Numbered from the stretch's first letter, positions 9,516 to 17,473 are shown. The stretch: DNA of 64,000 nt from Streptomyces cyaneogriseus subsp. noncyanogenus (GCF_000931445.1 NZ_CP010849.1:2108001-2172000); one strand, 5' to 3'. The notes: a model not told the origin generated them from the sequence alone. A program made the numbers and translations.

Positions 9516-9887
9516 ATGACGGAGCGGCGGCGTACGCACATCTCGGTGGCGGGCTTGCGGGCGCGGGGCTGGACGCCCCGGATGGTGCGGCGGTTTCTCG
9601 GCGAGCCCGATCTGCTGCGTCCCCATCCGTCGGTCCGGTCGGCTCCGCCACTGCGCCTGTACGCCGTCGAGCGGGTCGAGGCCGCCGAGCGCGGTGAGGC
9701 GTTCCGTGCCGTGTCGGCGGCCGCGGCCCGCCGCTCCGCCCGGACGTGGACGGCCGTACGGCACGAGCGGCGCGGACGGCGCGAGCCCCCGGGGCGATGG
9801 ACGGCGGGGGAAAAGCCGGTTGGCACCGCGGGGGGAACACCGGACGATCAAGACGTCGTTGGCCGCCCGTCCGAGGAGTCCCCATGA
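9516..9887 (+). CDS. small conserved DNA-binding-like hypothetical protein
   Basis: A 123-residue basic protein (MTERRRTHISVAGLR). Residues about 10-60 (RGWTPRMVRRFLGEPD... LRLYAVERVEAAE) look like a helix-turn-helix-type domain found in small actinomycete proteins; the tail is low-complexity. The stop overlaps the start of the RidA gene by four bases (ATGA), so the two are translationally coupled. Function not established. Confidence 0.6.
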   Translation: MTERRRTHISVAGLRARGWTPRMVRRFLGEPDLLRPHPSVRSAPPLRLYAVERVEAAERGEAFRAVSAAAARRSARTWTAVRHERRGRREPPGRWTAGEKPVGTAGGTPDDQDVVGRPSEESP

Positions 9888-10297
9888 TCCAGCGCGTCAC
9901 CGTCCCCGGTCTCTTCCCGCCGCCCGCCTACTCCCACGCCTCTGTCGTCGAGGCCGGGACCAAACTCGCGTTCCTGGCCGGATCGGTGCCGCTCGACTCG
10001 GGCGGGAAGCTGGTCGGCGAGGGCGATCCGGTCCGGCAGGCGCAGCAGGTGATCGCCAACCTCGGCGCGCAACTGCGCGCCGTCGGCAGCGACCCGTCGC
10101 AGGTGGTGCGGACGGAGGTGTACGTCGTGAGCAGTGACCCCGCGGCCCTGTCCGCCGTCTGGGACGTGGTGACGGCGTCCGGGCTGAGCACCGGTCCGCA
10201 CGCGTCGACGCTGATCGGGGTGGCCTGTCTGGGATACCCGGGACAGTTGGTGGAGATCACGGCCACGGCCGTCGTGCCGGAGGAAGCCCGCCCGTGA
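9884..10297 (+). CDS. RidA family protein (reactive enamine/imine deaminase-like)
   Basis: A 137-residue protein of the YjgF/YER057c/UK114 (RidA) family, trimeric enzymes that hydrolyse reactive enamine/imine intermediates. It shows the family course: PPAYSHASVVEAGTKLAFLAGSVPLD near the N-terminus, then RTEVYVV and the C-terminal VEITATAVV strand. The family arginine of the RTEVY block is present. The ATG at 9884 follows GAGGAG. The last eleven codons and the downstream region are part of an 82-bp tandem duplication. Confidence 0.88.
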   Translation: MIQRVTVPGLFPPPAYSHASVVEAGTKLAFLAGSVPLDSGGKLVGEGDPVRQAQQVIANLGAQLRAVGSDPSQVVRTEVYVVSSDPAALSAVWDVVTASGLSTGPHASTLIGVACLGYPGQLVEITATAVVPEEARP

Positions 10298-10425
10298 GTC
10301 GCCCGGGCCCGGTCATGCCGCCGCGCCGGGACGGCCGCCGCACGCCACGGCCGTCGTACCGGAGGAAGCCCGCCCGTGAGTCGCCCGGGCCCGGTCATGC
10401 CGCCGCGCCGGGACGGCCGCCGCAC
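10262..10425. repeat. 82-bp tandem duplication at the 3' end of the RidA gene
   Basis: Two adjacent copies, 10262-10343 and 10344-10425, differ at one base (G at 10276, A at 10358). The first contains the gene's last codons and its stop; the second is a non-coding copy of the same gene end. A fragment of the next unit (GCCACG) follows at 10426. Confidence 0.95.
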
Positions 10426-10504
10426 GCCACGCCCGGTCGTCCCACCCGTCCGGTGCCGCTCGGTCCCCGGCCACGGGCCGGCCCCCGTCACCGGAGCGGA
10501 CCCG

Positions 10505-11215
10505 TCACCCAGGGGGCGGCGGGGGCGGCAGGCCCGCGGTTTCGGCGGCCGTGCGCAGGACCTCCCGCAGCATGGCGGGCGTGAGCCTGCCGGTGAACGT
10601 GTTGCGCTGGCTGACGTGGAAGCATCCGAAGAGGTCGAGCCCGTCCAGCGGCACCCGGGTGCCGTGGCCGAAGGCCGGCCTCGGCCTGGGCACGCTCCAC
10701 CCGGCCTCGGCGAACGCGGGCAGCGCGGCCTGCCAGCCGAAGGCACCGAGCACGACCACGGCGCGCAGGGTCGGCCGCAGCAGCCGGAGCTCCTGGACCA
10801 GCCATGGGCGGCAGGTGTCGCGCTCCTCGGGGGTGGGCTTGTTCGCCGGCGGGGCGCAGTGCACCGGCGAGGTGACGCGTACGCCGTACAGTTCCAGGCC
10901 GTCGTCGGCGGTGACGGCGGTGGGCTGCGAGGCGAGCCCCACGTCGTACAGCGCCTCGTACAGCACGTCACCGGAGCGGTCGCCGGTGAACATCCGGCCG
11001 GTGCGGTTCCCGCCGTGCGCGGCCGGGGCGAGGCCGACGATCAGCAGCCGGGCGTCGGGCGGGCCGAAACCCGGGACCGGCCGGCCCCAGTACGTCCAGT
11101 CGGCGAAGGCGGCCCGCTTGGTGCGCGCCACCTCCTCCCGCCAGGCGACCAGCCGCGGGCAGGCCCGGCACCCCGCGATCCGTTCGTCGAGTACCGGCAG
11201 GCCGCTGGTGTCCAT
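10505..11215 (-). CDS. uracil-DNA glycosylase, family 5 type (UdgB-like)
   Basis: A 236-residue DNA repair glycosylase. The N-terminal CRACPRL cysteines and the later HCAPPANKPTP/CRPWL cysteines fit the 4Fe-4S ligands of family 4/5 enzymes. The active-site block GLAPAAHGGNRTGRMFTGDRSG and the C-terminal FHVSQRNTFTG leucine/DNA-intercalation motif are characteristic of family 5. It should remove uracil and deaminated bases from DNA. The ATG at 11215 (MDTSGLPVLDERIAGC) is chosen; the upstream extension is arginine-rich. It is transcribed away from the XRE cassette. Confidence 0.88.
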   Translation of the reverse strand: MDTSGLPVLDERIAGCRACPRLVAWREEVARTKRAAFADWTYWGRPVPGFGPPDARLLIVGLAPAAHGGNRTGRMFTGDRSGDVLYEALYDVGLASQPTAVTADDGLELYGVRVTSPVHCAPPANKPTPEERDTCRPWLVQELRLLRPTLRAVVVLGAFGWQAALPAFAEAGWSVPRPRPAFGHGTRVPLDGLDLFGCFHVSQRNTFTGRLTPAMLREVLRTAAETAGLPPPPPPG

Positions 11216-11479
11216 GCGTCCACCGTAAGACCCGGCCGGCCCGGCCCGGTGGGCCGCCCCTTCCGCGGTCCGTGCCGCCCGGCGATCGGCGGACCGGCGG
11301 GCGTGTCCGGCCGTCAGCCGCAGCGCCTGCCTGAGACGTGGCCATGTGCAGCCACTGGCCCCAGGGACACGGCCGATCGGGGCCCGCCCGGGACATGGCG
11401 AAGGTGTCCGCCGGTGGTGGACGTCCATGGGGTCGCGCTCGCGCCGCCGGGATGTTGCGACGCGTCGGCCACACGCGGC

Positions 11480-11511
11480 AACGATCGATTCTGGCGAGAA
11501 AACGATCGTTT
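11480..11511. promoter_or_regulatory. putative twin-site operator of the XRE operon
   Basis: AACGATCG occurs at 11480-11487 and again at 11501-11508, 21 bases apart (two helical turns). The second lies in a perfect 12-bp palindrome, AAACGATCGTTT (11500-11511), which overlaps the -35 box. This arrangement suits repression by a dimeric regulator, most simply autoregulation by the XRE protein encoded just downstream. Inferred, not shown. Confidence 0.5.
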
Positions 11512-11537
11512 GCTCACAGGGGAGCCTCCCGTAGGGT
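11510..11537 (+). promoter_or_regulatory. putative sigma-HrdB promoter of the XRE operon
   Basis: A -35 TTGCTC (11510-11515) and -10 TAGGGT (11532-11537) are separated by 16 bases. Transcription would begin near 11544, about 30 bases before the GTG start at 11575, whose AGGAG ribosome site is at 11564-11568. Confidence 0.5.
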
Positions 11538-11574
11538 GCAACAACGCTAATCCCTTCAACCTCAGGAGCAATCG

Positions 11575-12159
11575 GTGGAGTTACCTCTCCCCGAGACTCT
11601 TCGGCGCCTTCGGGAGTGCCCGGAAGGGTCAGACCTCAGTCACAAGGAACTCGCCCGCGAGACGGCCCTGCCCGAGCGCACCGTGCGAGCCCTGCTGAAC
11701 GGCCGAGCAGCGCCCTTCGACACCGTCGAGGAACGGGTGTGCGCGCGCGTCAGGACGCTCGCTGAGGCCTATCTGGTCCGCACCCGGGAGAGGATGGGCG
11801 ATCTGGTTTCCGCTGTCCACCGCGAGCTCGGCGTCTCGGAAGTATGGGCCCGGAAAATCCTCAAGGGCGAGAAAGTGCCCAGTGTTTCCCTCTTGCACGG
11901 CCTTGCCCTGTTCTTCCGAGTCGAGGCAGGGGAGAGCTTCTTCACCGCGCCGGCCGATGCCGCCCTCAACCGGGTCCTGCTGCGGCGACTGCGCACCATC
12001 GAGGAGCCCGACCCGGTACAGGCCCTGATGGAAAAGTACGGCGTGGTCCGCACCGACCTGCGCAGCCACTGCGCGATGACCCCGGAACAGCTCGAGAAGC
12101 TCCTGGCGGGAGTGATCAGGTCCGTCGTCCCCACGAAGGCGACCGACGATGAGCGTTAA
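11575..12159 (+). CDS. XRE-type helix-turn-helix regulator, first gene of a four-gene cassette
   Basis: A 194-residue cytoplasmic DNA-binding protein. Residues about 20-46 (LSHKELARETALPERTVRALLNG) form an XRE-like helix-turn-helix; a second similar segment (VSEVWARKILKGEKVPSVSLLHGLALFF) lies near 85-115. GTG start with AGGAG six bases upstream. The stop overlaps the ImmA/IrrE-like gene by 11 bases, a classic regulator-protease pairing in which the protease can cleave or modulate the regulator. The upstream palindrome is its likely binding site. Confidence 0.8.
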   Translation: MELPLPETLRRLRECPEGSDLSHKELARETALPERTVRALLNGRAAPFDTVEERVCARVRTLAEAYLVRTRERMGDLVSAVHRELGVSEVWARKILKGEKVPSVSLLHGLALFFRVEAGESFFTAPADAALNRVLLRRLRTIEEPDPVQALMEKYGVVRTDLRSHCAMTPEQLEKLLAGVIRSVVPTKATDDER

Positions 12160-12757
12160 GACGATGAAGGCTTTGCTGGCGGCACTGGGGGAGGAGGCCG
12201 GCAGACGCATCGACCGTCCTGCTCCGCCCCGCGTGGTGATGCACGAGTTCTGCCAGGCCATGGCCCAACGCACCGGCCGGCCCCTTCAGCTCCTCTTCCG
12301 GGCCTTCCCCGCCGACACCCCCGTCTCCGGCATGCGACTGGACCTCGGGGAGCGAAGCATCATCGTGGTCGAGGAGCACGTGGTCCCCGAGGCGCAGCTC
12401 GTCATCCTCGGGCACGAGCTGTGGCACGAGGAACAGGGCGACTGCGGACACCACGTCGCCGGGATGTCCGCTGCGGCCCGCGCCCTCACCGACAAGTCGG
12501 CCGAAGCCGTGCACCGCGCCGCGGAACAGATCCTCACCGCCGAGGAAGTTCCCCGCGAGGCCCTCCTCGCCGTCGCCGCCCGTGCCGAGTTCGCCCACGA
12601 TCACGAAGTCGACGCGGAAACGTTCGGCCTGCTGTTCGGCCGGGAAGTCCGCACCTGGATGACCGGCCGCTACGCCCAGAGCCCGGTCAGCCCGGCCACC
12701 GTCGAGGGCCGCCTGAACCTGTCACTCCTCGGCCGAGGCGGTCGCATCATCCGATGA
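12149..12757 (+). CDS. ImmA/IrrE-family metallopeptidase-like protein
   Basis: A 202-residue protein with a zinc-protease motif HELWH (H89, E90, H93) followed later by EVDAETFG (around 153-160), which resembles the third-ligand helix of ImmA/IrrE enzymes. Such proteins relieve repression by cleaving a partner XRE repressor, as ImmA does with ImmR and IrrE with DdrO. It overlaps the XRE gene upstream and the membrane-protein gene downstream (ATGA). Database names such as 'toxin component' for relatives are by association only. Its trigger is unknown. Confidence 0.75.
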   Translation: MSVKTMKALLAALGEEAGRRIDRPAPPRVVMHEFCQAMAQRTGRPLQLLFRAFPADTPVSGMRLDLGERSIIVVEEHVVPEAQLVILGHELWHEEQGDCGHHVAGMSAAARALTDKSAEAVHRAAEQILTAEEVPREALLAVAARAEFAHDHEVDAETFGLLFGREVRTWMTGRYAQSPVSPATVEGRLNLSLLGRGGRIIR

Positions 12758-13942
12758 ACCCCGACTTCCACATCCCCTATATCGTCCCGACCGCCTTACT
12801 GGCCGTCGCCCTGGCGTTCAAATTACCCACGCTCGTACGGGCCTCGCGCGACCCGGACGTACGGGCGACCACGATCCTCCTGACCTGCGCCACGGCCGTC
12901 CTGGTCGTCATCACCCCGGTCAACATCCACCGCCTCAACGTGTGGACCGGGATCCCGAACATCGCCGCACCCTGGGCGTACTCGTTCCTCACCGCGTTCT
13001 GCGCCACCGGCCTGACGATGATCATGCGCTGGAGGGAGCCCCCCTCCGAGCGCCGCCGCCGACGGATCATCGCCATCTACTGGATCTACGCGGGCGTCAT
13101 CGTCGCGCTCTGGGCGACGTTCCTTCTGGCGGATGTGCCCGAGCCACGCATCTACGACCTCGACACCTACTACGCGACCACCCCGTGGATGCGCGAGCAC
13201 ACCCTGCTCTACGTCCTCGCTCACATGGTGTCGTCCCTGGTCGCCGCCTCCATGCTCTGGAAGTGGTACCCAGAGGTCACCAACCGGTGGCTCACGTGCG
13301 GCGTCGTCTTCCTCCAGGCCGGATACGCGTCAGGTCTCCTCTTCGACGTGGGCAAGCTGATCGCGGTCCTGGCCCGCTGGACCGGCAACGACCTCGACTG
13401 GCTCAGCACCCAGGCCGCACCGCCCTTCGCACTCCTCGAAGCCATCCTCGTCGCCCTGGGCTTCCTGGTCCCCCAGGCCGGGCCCTTCCTCCACGCCTGG
13501 GGCCGGGACCAGCGCGAGCACATACGGCTGCGCTCCCTGTGGCGAGCCGTCCGCGTCATCGAGCCGGCCGCCGCAACCGCCCGGCTCGGCTGGTGGGCGC
13601 CGCTGGACCTGCGCCTCATGCAACGCCGGCAGCGCATCCACGACGCCCTCCGCCTGCTCGCCCCGTACTTCGACGCCCGCCGCATACGAGCGCCTGTACG
13701 ACCTGGCGGCCGCCCGCTACCCCGAGCCGAAGGCGCGGGGAGTCGCGGGCGCCCTCGCCCTCCAGGACGCCACCGACGCCTACCGCAGCAGAACACCGCA
13801 CGACACCAGCGACCAGCCGCAGATCGGCCCCGGCGTCACCGACCACATCGACGACGTCGCACGGGCGCTACGCCGCCCCCGCCTCCTGGACAGTGTCCGT
13901 CACCGGGCAACCACCACAGAAAGCACGACTGCGCATGCCTGA
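12754..13942 (+). CDS. MAB_1171c-like integral membrane protein, frameshifted in this sequence
   Basis: A polytopic membrane protein resembling the actinobacterial 'MAB_1171c family putative transporter'. Several hydrophobic helices are visible (e.g. YIVPTALLAVALAF near 10, TCATAVLVVITPV near 50, and around 75, 112, 150, 185 and 225). Up to about 13675 the frame from 12754 is normal; after it that frame gives an Arg/Pro/His-rich tail ending at 13947. Skipping one base near 13672-13682 restores a sensible tail (AYERLYDLAAARYPEPKA..., ending TTESTTAHA) with stop at 13940-13942, overlapping the next gene's ATG by eight bases. I therefore infer a one-base insertion, either a sequencing error or a real mutation. 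Confidence 0.7.
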
Positions 13943-15335
13943 CATAACCTCCACCGGCCGGCCCACCGCCATCGTCATCGGCGCCAGCGCCGCCGGCCTC
14001 TTCGCGGCGACCGCCCTCGCCGAGTTCGCCGACGTCACCCTCATCGAACGCGACACCCTTCCCCAGGGAGCAGAGCCCCGCCGCGGCGTCCCCCAGGCCA
14101 AGCACGCGCACCTCGTGTGGAGCGGAGGCGTCACCGCCTTCGACGAACTCCTGCCCGGCGCCGTCGACGACGTCGTCGACGCAGGCGGCCGACTGGTCCC
14201 CATCATGGGCAACATGGTCTCCCGCGCCCCCAACGAGGTGTGGTTCCGCAGGTTTACATCAACCCACCACCGCAACCTCGTGTCCTCCCGCGACCTCCTC
14301 GACGCGGCGCTGCGACGCCGGGCGCTCGCCCACGACCACATCACCCTCCGCCAGGACACCACCGTCCTGAACCTGGAGGGAGACGCCACCCGCGTCACCG
14401 GTATCCGCATCCGCACCGGCGAAGACGAAGCCGCACTCACCGCGGACCTCATCGTCGACGCCTCCGGCCGTGGCTCCCGTACCCCCCAGTGGCTCGAAGA
14501 CCTCGGCCTGCCCCGCGTCACCGAGCGCCAGGTCGACGCCGGCGTCACCTACGCCACCCGCCACTACCGGGCGCCGGGCACCACCGCCGACAGCGACTTC
14601 CCACTCGTCAACGTCCAAGCCAACCCCGCCAAAGCCCCCGGCCAGGGCGGCATCATCCTGCCCGTGGAGAACGGCCGCTGGATCGTCACCCTCGCCGGCA
14701 CCCGCGGCGGCGAACCCACCAGCGACCCCGACGCCTTCCTGGACTTCGCCCTCAACCTGGGCGACCCCATCATCGGGGAACTCCTGAAGAACGCCGACCC
14801 GCTCAGCGACGTCGCCACCACCCACAGCACGGCCAACCACCGCCGCTACTACGAAAAGCTCAGCCGCTGGCCCGACGGATTCACCGTCCTCGGCGACGCC
14901 ATCGCCGGGTACAACCCGGTATACGGACACGGCCTCACCGTCGCCGCCCAGTGCGCCCTCGCGGTGCGCAACACCTTGCGCTCCACCCCGCTGACAGCCC
15001 CGGGCACCGCACGCCGACTCCAGCGGGCAGCAGCCCGCCCCGTCTCCACCGCCTGGGACCTGGCCGTCGGCCAAGACGCGTTCTACCCGGGCGCCACCAG
15101 CGACCCGCCCACCATCGCCGAGCGGTATCTGGCGAAGTTCGTCGACCAGGCGGTTGCCACCGGCGCCCGCAACCCGCGCGCGCTCGGCGCCCTGCTGGAC
15201 GTGATGAGCATGGAGAAGCCGCCCACGCGTCTGTTCTCTCCCGACATGCTGATCCCCATGATCCTGGGCCCCAGGCGGCCGTTCCTGCCGGCGCCGCCCC
15301 TCACAGAGGCCGAGCGAGCAGCCGCGTCTGCCTGA
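13935..15335 (+). CDS. FAD-dependent monooxygenase/oxidoreductase, last gene of the XRE cassette
   Basis: A 466-residue flavoprotein of the PHBH-like/geranylgeranyl-reductase-like superfamily. The N-terminal dinucleotide site is AIVIGASAAGLFAATAL followed by the acidic end of strand two (TLIERD); the C-terminal FAD motif is VLGDAIAGYNPVYGHGL near residue 325. No signal peptide. The substrate is unknown; the adjacent membrane protein suggests a membrane-proximal or lipid-like substrate. The ATG at 13935 overlaps the reconstructed end of the membrane-protein gene, completing a fully coupled four-gene operon. Confidence 0.78.
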   Translation: MPDITSTGRPTAIVIGASAAGLFAATALAEFADVTLIERDTLPQGAEPRRGVPQAKHAHLVWSGGVTAFDELLPGAVDDVVDAGGRLVPIMGNMVSRAPNEVWFRRFTSTHHRNLVSSRDLLDAALRRRALAHDHITLRQDTTVLNLEGDATRVTGIRIRTGEDEAALTADLIVDASGRGSRTPQWLEDLGLPRVTERQVDAGVTYATRHYRAPGTTADSDFPLVNVQANPAKAPGQGGIILPVENGRWIVTLAGTRGGEPTSDPDAFLDFALNLGDPIIGELLKNADPLSDVATTHSTANHRRYYEKLSRWPDGFTVLGDAIAGYNPVYGHGLTVAAQCALAVRNTLRSTPLTAPGTARRLQRAAARPVSTAWDLAVGQDAFYPGATSDPPTIAERYLAKFVDQAVATGARNPRALGALLDVMSMEKPPTRLFSPDMLIPMILGPRRPFLPAPPLTEAERAAASA

Positions 15336-15365
15336 CCACGATCGAACTCGCCCATGCGGGCAAGT

Positions 15366-15402
15366 GTCAGGGCCCCTCACACGTGACGTGCGGGGCCCTG
15401 AC
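15366..15402. terminator. hairpin terminator after the XRE cassette
   Basis: A perfect 11-bp stem, GTCAGGGCCCC at 15366-15376 with its complement at 15392-15402, and a 15-base loop. It lies 31 bases after the monooxygenase stop and has no T-run, as usual in Streptomyces. Confidence 0.75.
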
Positions 15403-15421
15403 GCCCACGTCGCCGCGACGG

Positions 15422-15625
15422 CTACGCCGGCGCCTGCCTGTCCGGCGGGCCGGGTACGCCTTCCTGACCAAGCTCTGGCCGGAGGCGGGCGTCAGCCGGG
15501 CCACGATGAACCGGGCGACCGCAGTGTTCGTCGGCTGGGACAACCACGTCAGCCACAGCGCGGCAAGCAGACACGACCCGGCCCAGGCCGCGGAGATCGC
15601 CCGCCTCCGCGTTTCTGGGGGCACG
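15422..15625 (+). pseudogene. possible remnant of a small helix-turn-helix protein
   Basis: A frame here reads AFLTKLWPEAGVSRATMNRA and then VFVGWDNHV, reminiscent of small actinomycete HTH proteins that accompany mobile genes. It has no credible start, and later sequence appears to change frame. The reading is weak; it could also be chance. Confidence 0.25.
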
Positions 15626-15884
15626 GATGCGAGCCGATGCCTCATGCGACACATCGAAGTCTGGAGAAGGCCGGTTACCGGGCGATCGTCTTCACGCCGT
15701 GGCCGGCGCCTGGTCCGGCGCTGGTGCGGTCCCGTCGCGGTGGCCGGCCCGGGCCGGGAGAGCACCTCTACGCCGCTCGTCGCGCTGCTGAGCCCGCATG
15801 GAGCCTTGGGTGTCCCGCTCCGGCTCATACGCGCCCCAACCGGCCCGGACCATCGAATCCGGTCCGGGCGACTAGGGTCGGGGC

Positions 15885-16595
15885 ATGGCTTCCGAGCGTG
15901 ACGAGGACGAGTACGGCGGGACGAGCGGCGCACCAACCTCCCCCGCGGCACCGACGGGTGAGAGGGCCGGGGCCGGAGACGACGGCGCCCCGGAGGCCGG
16001 CCGCGGGCCCGTCGGTGACGGCACCGCCCGGCCCGGACACGAGGGCGAGGCGGGCAACGGCGCCGGGGGCGGGGCCGAGGCCGGCGAGGAGACCGGAGCA
16101 ACTCCTGGAACCGGCGCCGCCGCGTCCGACGCCGACGCGAAGGCCGCCGCCGCGAAGACCGCCGCCGCGATCGCCGCCGCCGAGGCGGCCGGGCCGCGCA
16201 GCGGCGAGAACGTCCGCATCGACAGCTGGATCTGGGCCGTGCGGCTGGTCAAGACCCGCTCGATCGGTGCCACGGCCTGCCGGGGCGGCCATGTGCGCGT
16301 CAACGGTGAGCGGGTGAAACCGGCGTACTCCGTACGCGTCGGCGACGAGGTCCGCGTACGGCAGGACGGCCGGGAGCGGGTCGTCGTCGTCACCCGGCTG
16401 ATCCGCAAGCGGGTGGGCGCCCCGGTGGCCGCCCAGTGCTACATCGACAACTCTCCGCCGCCGCCCCCGCGCGAGGCCGTCGCCCCGGCGGGCATCCGCG
16501 ACCGCGGCGCGGGCCGCCCGACCAAGCGGGAGCGCCGTGAACTGGAACGCCTGCGGGGCCTGCGGGGGCTCGGAGGCCGCCCCGAAGGACGCTGA
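15885..16595 (+). CDS. S4-domain RNA-binding protein (Hsp15-like) with long disordered N-terminus
   Basis: The S4 RNA-binding domain occupies residues about 105-185: RIDSWIWAVRLVKTRSIGATACRGG, then VNGERVKPAYSVRVGDEVRV. Hsp15 relatives bind rRNA of stalled 50S subunits. At 236 residues it is about 100 longer than usual because of an Ala/Gly/Glu-rich N-terminal segment of probable disorder; the conserved part begins at SGENVRID. The ATG at 15885 follows GGGTCGGGGC. A shorter product starting internally cannot be excluded. It ends in a basic Arg-rich tail. Confidence 0.8.
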   Translation: MASERDEDEYGGTSGAPTSPAAPTGERAGAGDDGAPEAGRGPVGDGTARPGHEGEAGNGAGGGAEAGEETGATPGTGAAASDADAKAAAAKTAAAIAAAEAAGPRSGENVRIDSWIWAVRLVKTRSIGATACRGGHVRVNGERVKPAYSVRVGDEVRVRQDGRERVVVVTRLIRKRVGAPVAAQCYIDNSPPPPPREAVAPAGIRDRGAGRPTKRERRELERLRGLRGLGGRPEGR

Positions 16596-16714
16596 CGGCG
16601 CCCGCGCTCCCGGGCCGCCGGTGGTCCGCTCACCGGCGCCCCGCCGGCGCCTCCGGCACCCCTCGCGGGACCGCTCGGCGGCGCGGCCCGCCCTCCCCTG
16701 GAGAACATTCCGGA

Positions 16715-16733
16715 TGAGGAGTACGTTTCCTCA
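16715..16733. promoter_or_regulatory. inverted repeat upstream of the DUF6343 gene
   Basis: TGAGGA and TCCTCA form a 6-bp inverted repeat around seven bases (16715-16720, 16728-16733), ending about 16 bases before the next start codon. It may be an operator or may sequester the ribosome site; weak evidence. Confidence 0.25.
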
Positions 16734-16749
16734 GGAGTGGTGAGAGCCG

Positions 16750-17013
16750 ATGCGTACGGGCAGTGAACCGGTGACCGCGCGCAGTGCGCTGCGGGCGCGG
16801 TTCTGGCTGTGCGCGTGGGGCGTGGCCTGGACGGTCTTCGGCACGGTGGTGTTCGTCCTCATCGCGCACCCCGGCTGGGCGGCGGTCTGCGGGGCGCTGT
16901 GGCTGATCATCACGATCGACCTGCTCCTCGTCGTCCGGCACATCCGCCAGGGTCCGCACTGGCAGCCGGGCCGGAGCGTCCCGCCGTACCGGCCGCCGGA
17001 CGGCCCGCCCTGA
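16750..17013 (+). CDS. DUF6343-like small membrane protein
   Basis: An 87-residue protein with two predicted membrane helices (about residues 20-40, WLCAWGVAWTVFGTVVFVLI, and 45-62) and a Pro-rich C-terminus (RSVPPYRPPDGPP). It resembles the small actinomycete DUF6343 family of unknown function. The ATG is preceded by GGAGTGGTGAGAG. It ends 30 bases before the convergent TPR gene. Confidence 0.65.
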   Translation: MRTGSEPVTARSALRARFWLCAWGVAWTVFGTVVFVLIAHPGWAAVCGALWLIITIDLLLVVRHIRQGPHWQPGRSVPPYRPPDGPP

Positions 17014-17043
17014 GGCGCGCGGCACCCGGGCGGCCCCGGTCGC

Positions 17044-17424
17044 TCAGGTGTCGAAGTCCGCCCGTTGCAGGTACTGCGGGTTGGGGTCGAGGGCCGCCGC
17101 CAGGCGGAAGTGGCGTCTGGCCTGGACGGGCCGTCCCTGGCGCTCGTAGGTGCGGGCGAGGGCGAAGTGCGCGAAGGCGTTGTCCGGCTCGCGCTCCAGA
17201 ACGACGGTGAACTCCAGCTCGGCGGGGCGCAGTTGCGCCGCCGCGAAGAAGGCACGCGCGCGCAGCAGCCGCGCCGCGGTGTTCTCGGGATGCTCGGCGA
17301 TGACCTTGTCGAGCAGCTTCACCGCGCCCCGCGGGTCCCGCGCCTCGAGGAGTTGCTCGGCGGCACGGAAGTCGATGACGTGCGTCTCCGGAGTACGTCC
17401 GGTGGATCCACTGGTCTCGGGCAC
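17044..17424 (-). CDS. tetratricopeptide-repeat protein
   Basis: A 126-residue protein built from about three TPR units (DPRGAVKLLDKVIAEHPENTAARLL; PAELEFTVVLEREPDNAFAHFALA; GRPVQARRHFRLAAALDPNP). It should act as a protein-protein interaction scaffold; the partner is unknown. GTG start with GGAAGGA upstream. It sits 49 bases downstream of coaE on the same strand, so the two may be co-transcribed. Confidence 0.82.
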   Translation of the reverse strand: MPETSGSTGRTPETHVIDFRAAEQLLEARDPRGAVKLLDKVIAEHPENTAARLLRARAFFAAAQLRPAELEFTVVLEREPDNAFAHFALARTYERQGRPVQARRHFRLAAALDPNPQYLQRADFDT

Positions 17425-17473
17425 GGCACAGTCCTTCCCTCGCTGGGAGGGTTCAACGCCCGCGCGGGTGGGG

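Larger units (their letters stand above)
11216..11574. other. 359-bp intergenic region between divergent udg and XRE genes
   Basis: No convincing gene. The right end holds the promoter and putative operators of the XRE-led operon, listed separately; the left 250 bases are GC-rich with no clear signal. Confidence 0.6.
15336..15884. other. 549-bp region with a hairpin and degenerate coding traces
   Basis: No intact gene. It contains a strong hairpin just after the monooxygenase gene and then fragments of coding-like sequence in shifting frames (see neighbouring entries). Another short frame near 15645-15700 reads MPHATHRSLEKAGYRAIVF but has no good start context. Confidence 0.5.

Noticed and set aside
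12149..12757. Classic toxin of a toxin-antitoxin pair
   Set aside because: The HExxH ImmA/IrrE-like features point to a protease acting on the regulator, and the operon continues with two further genes.
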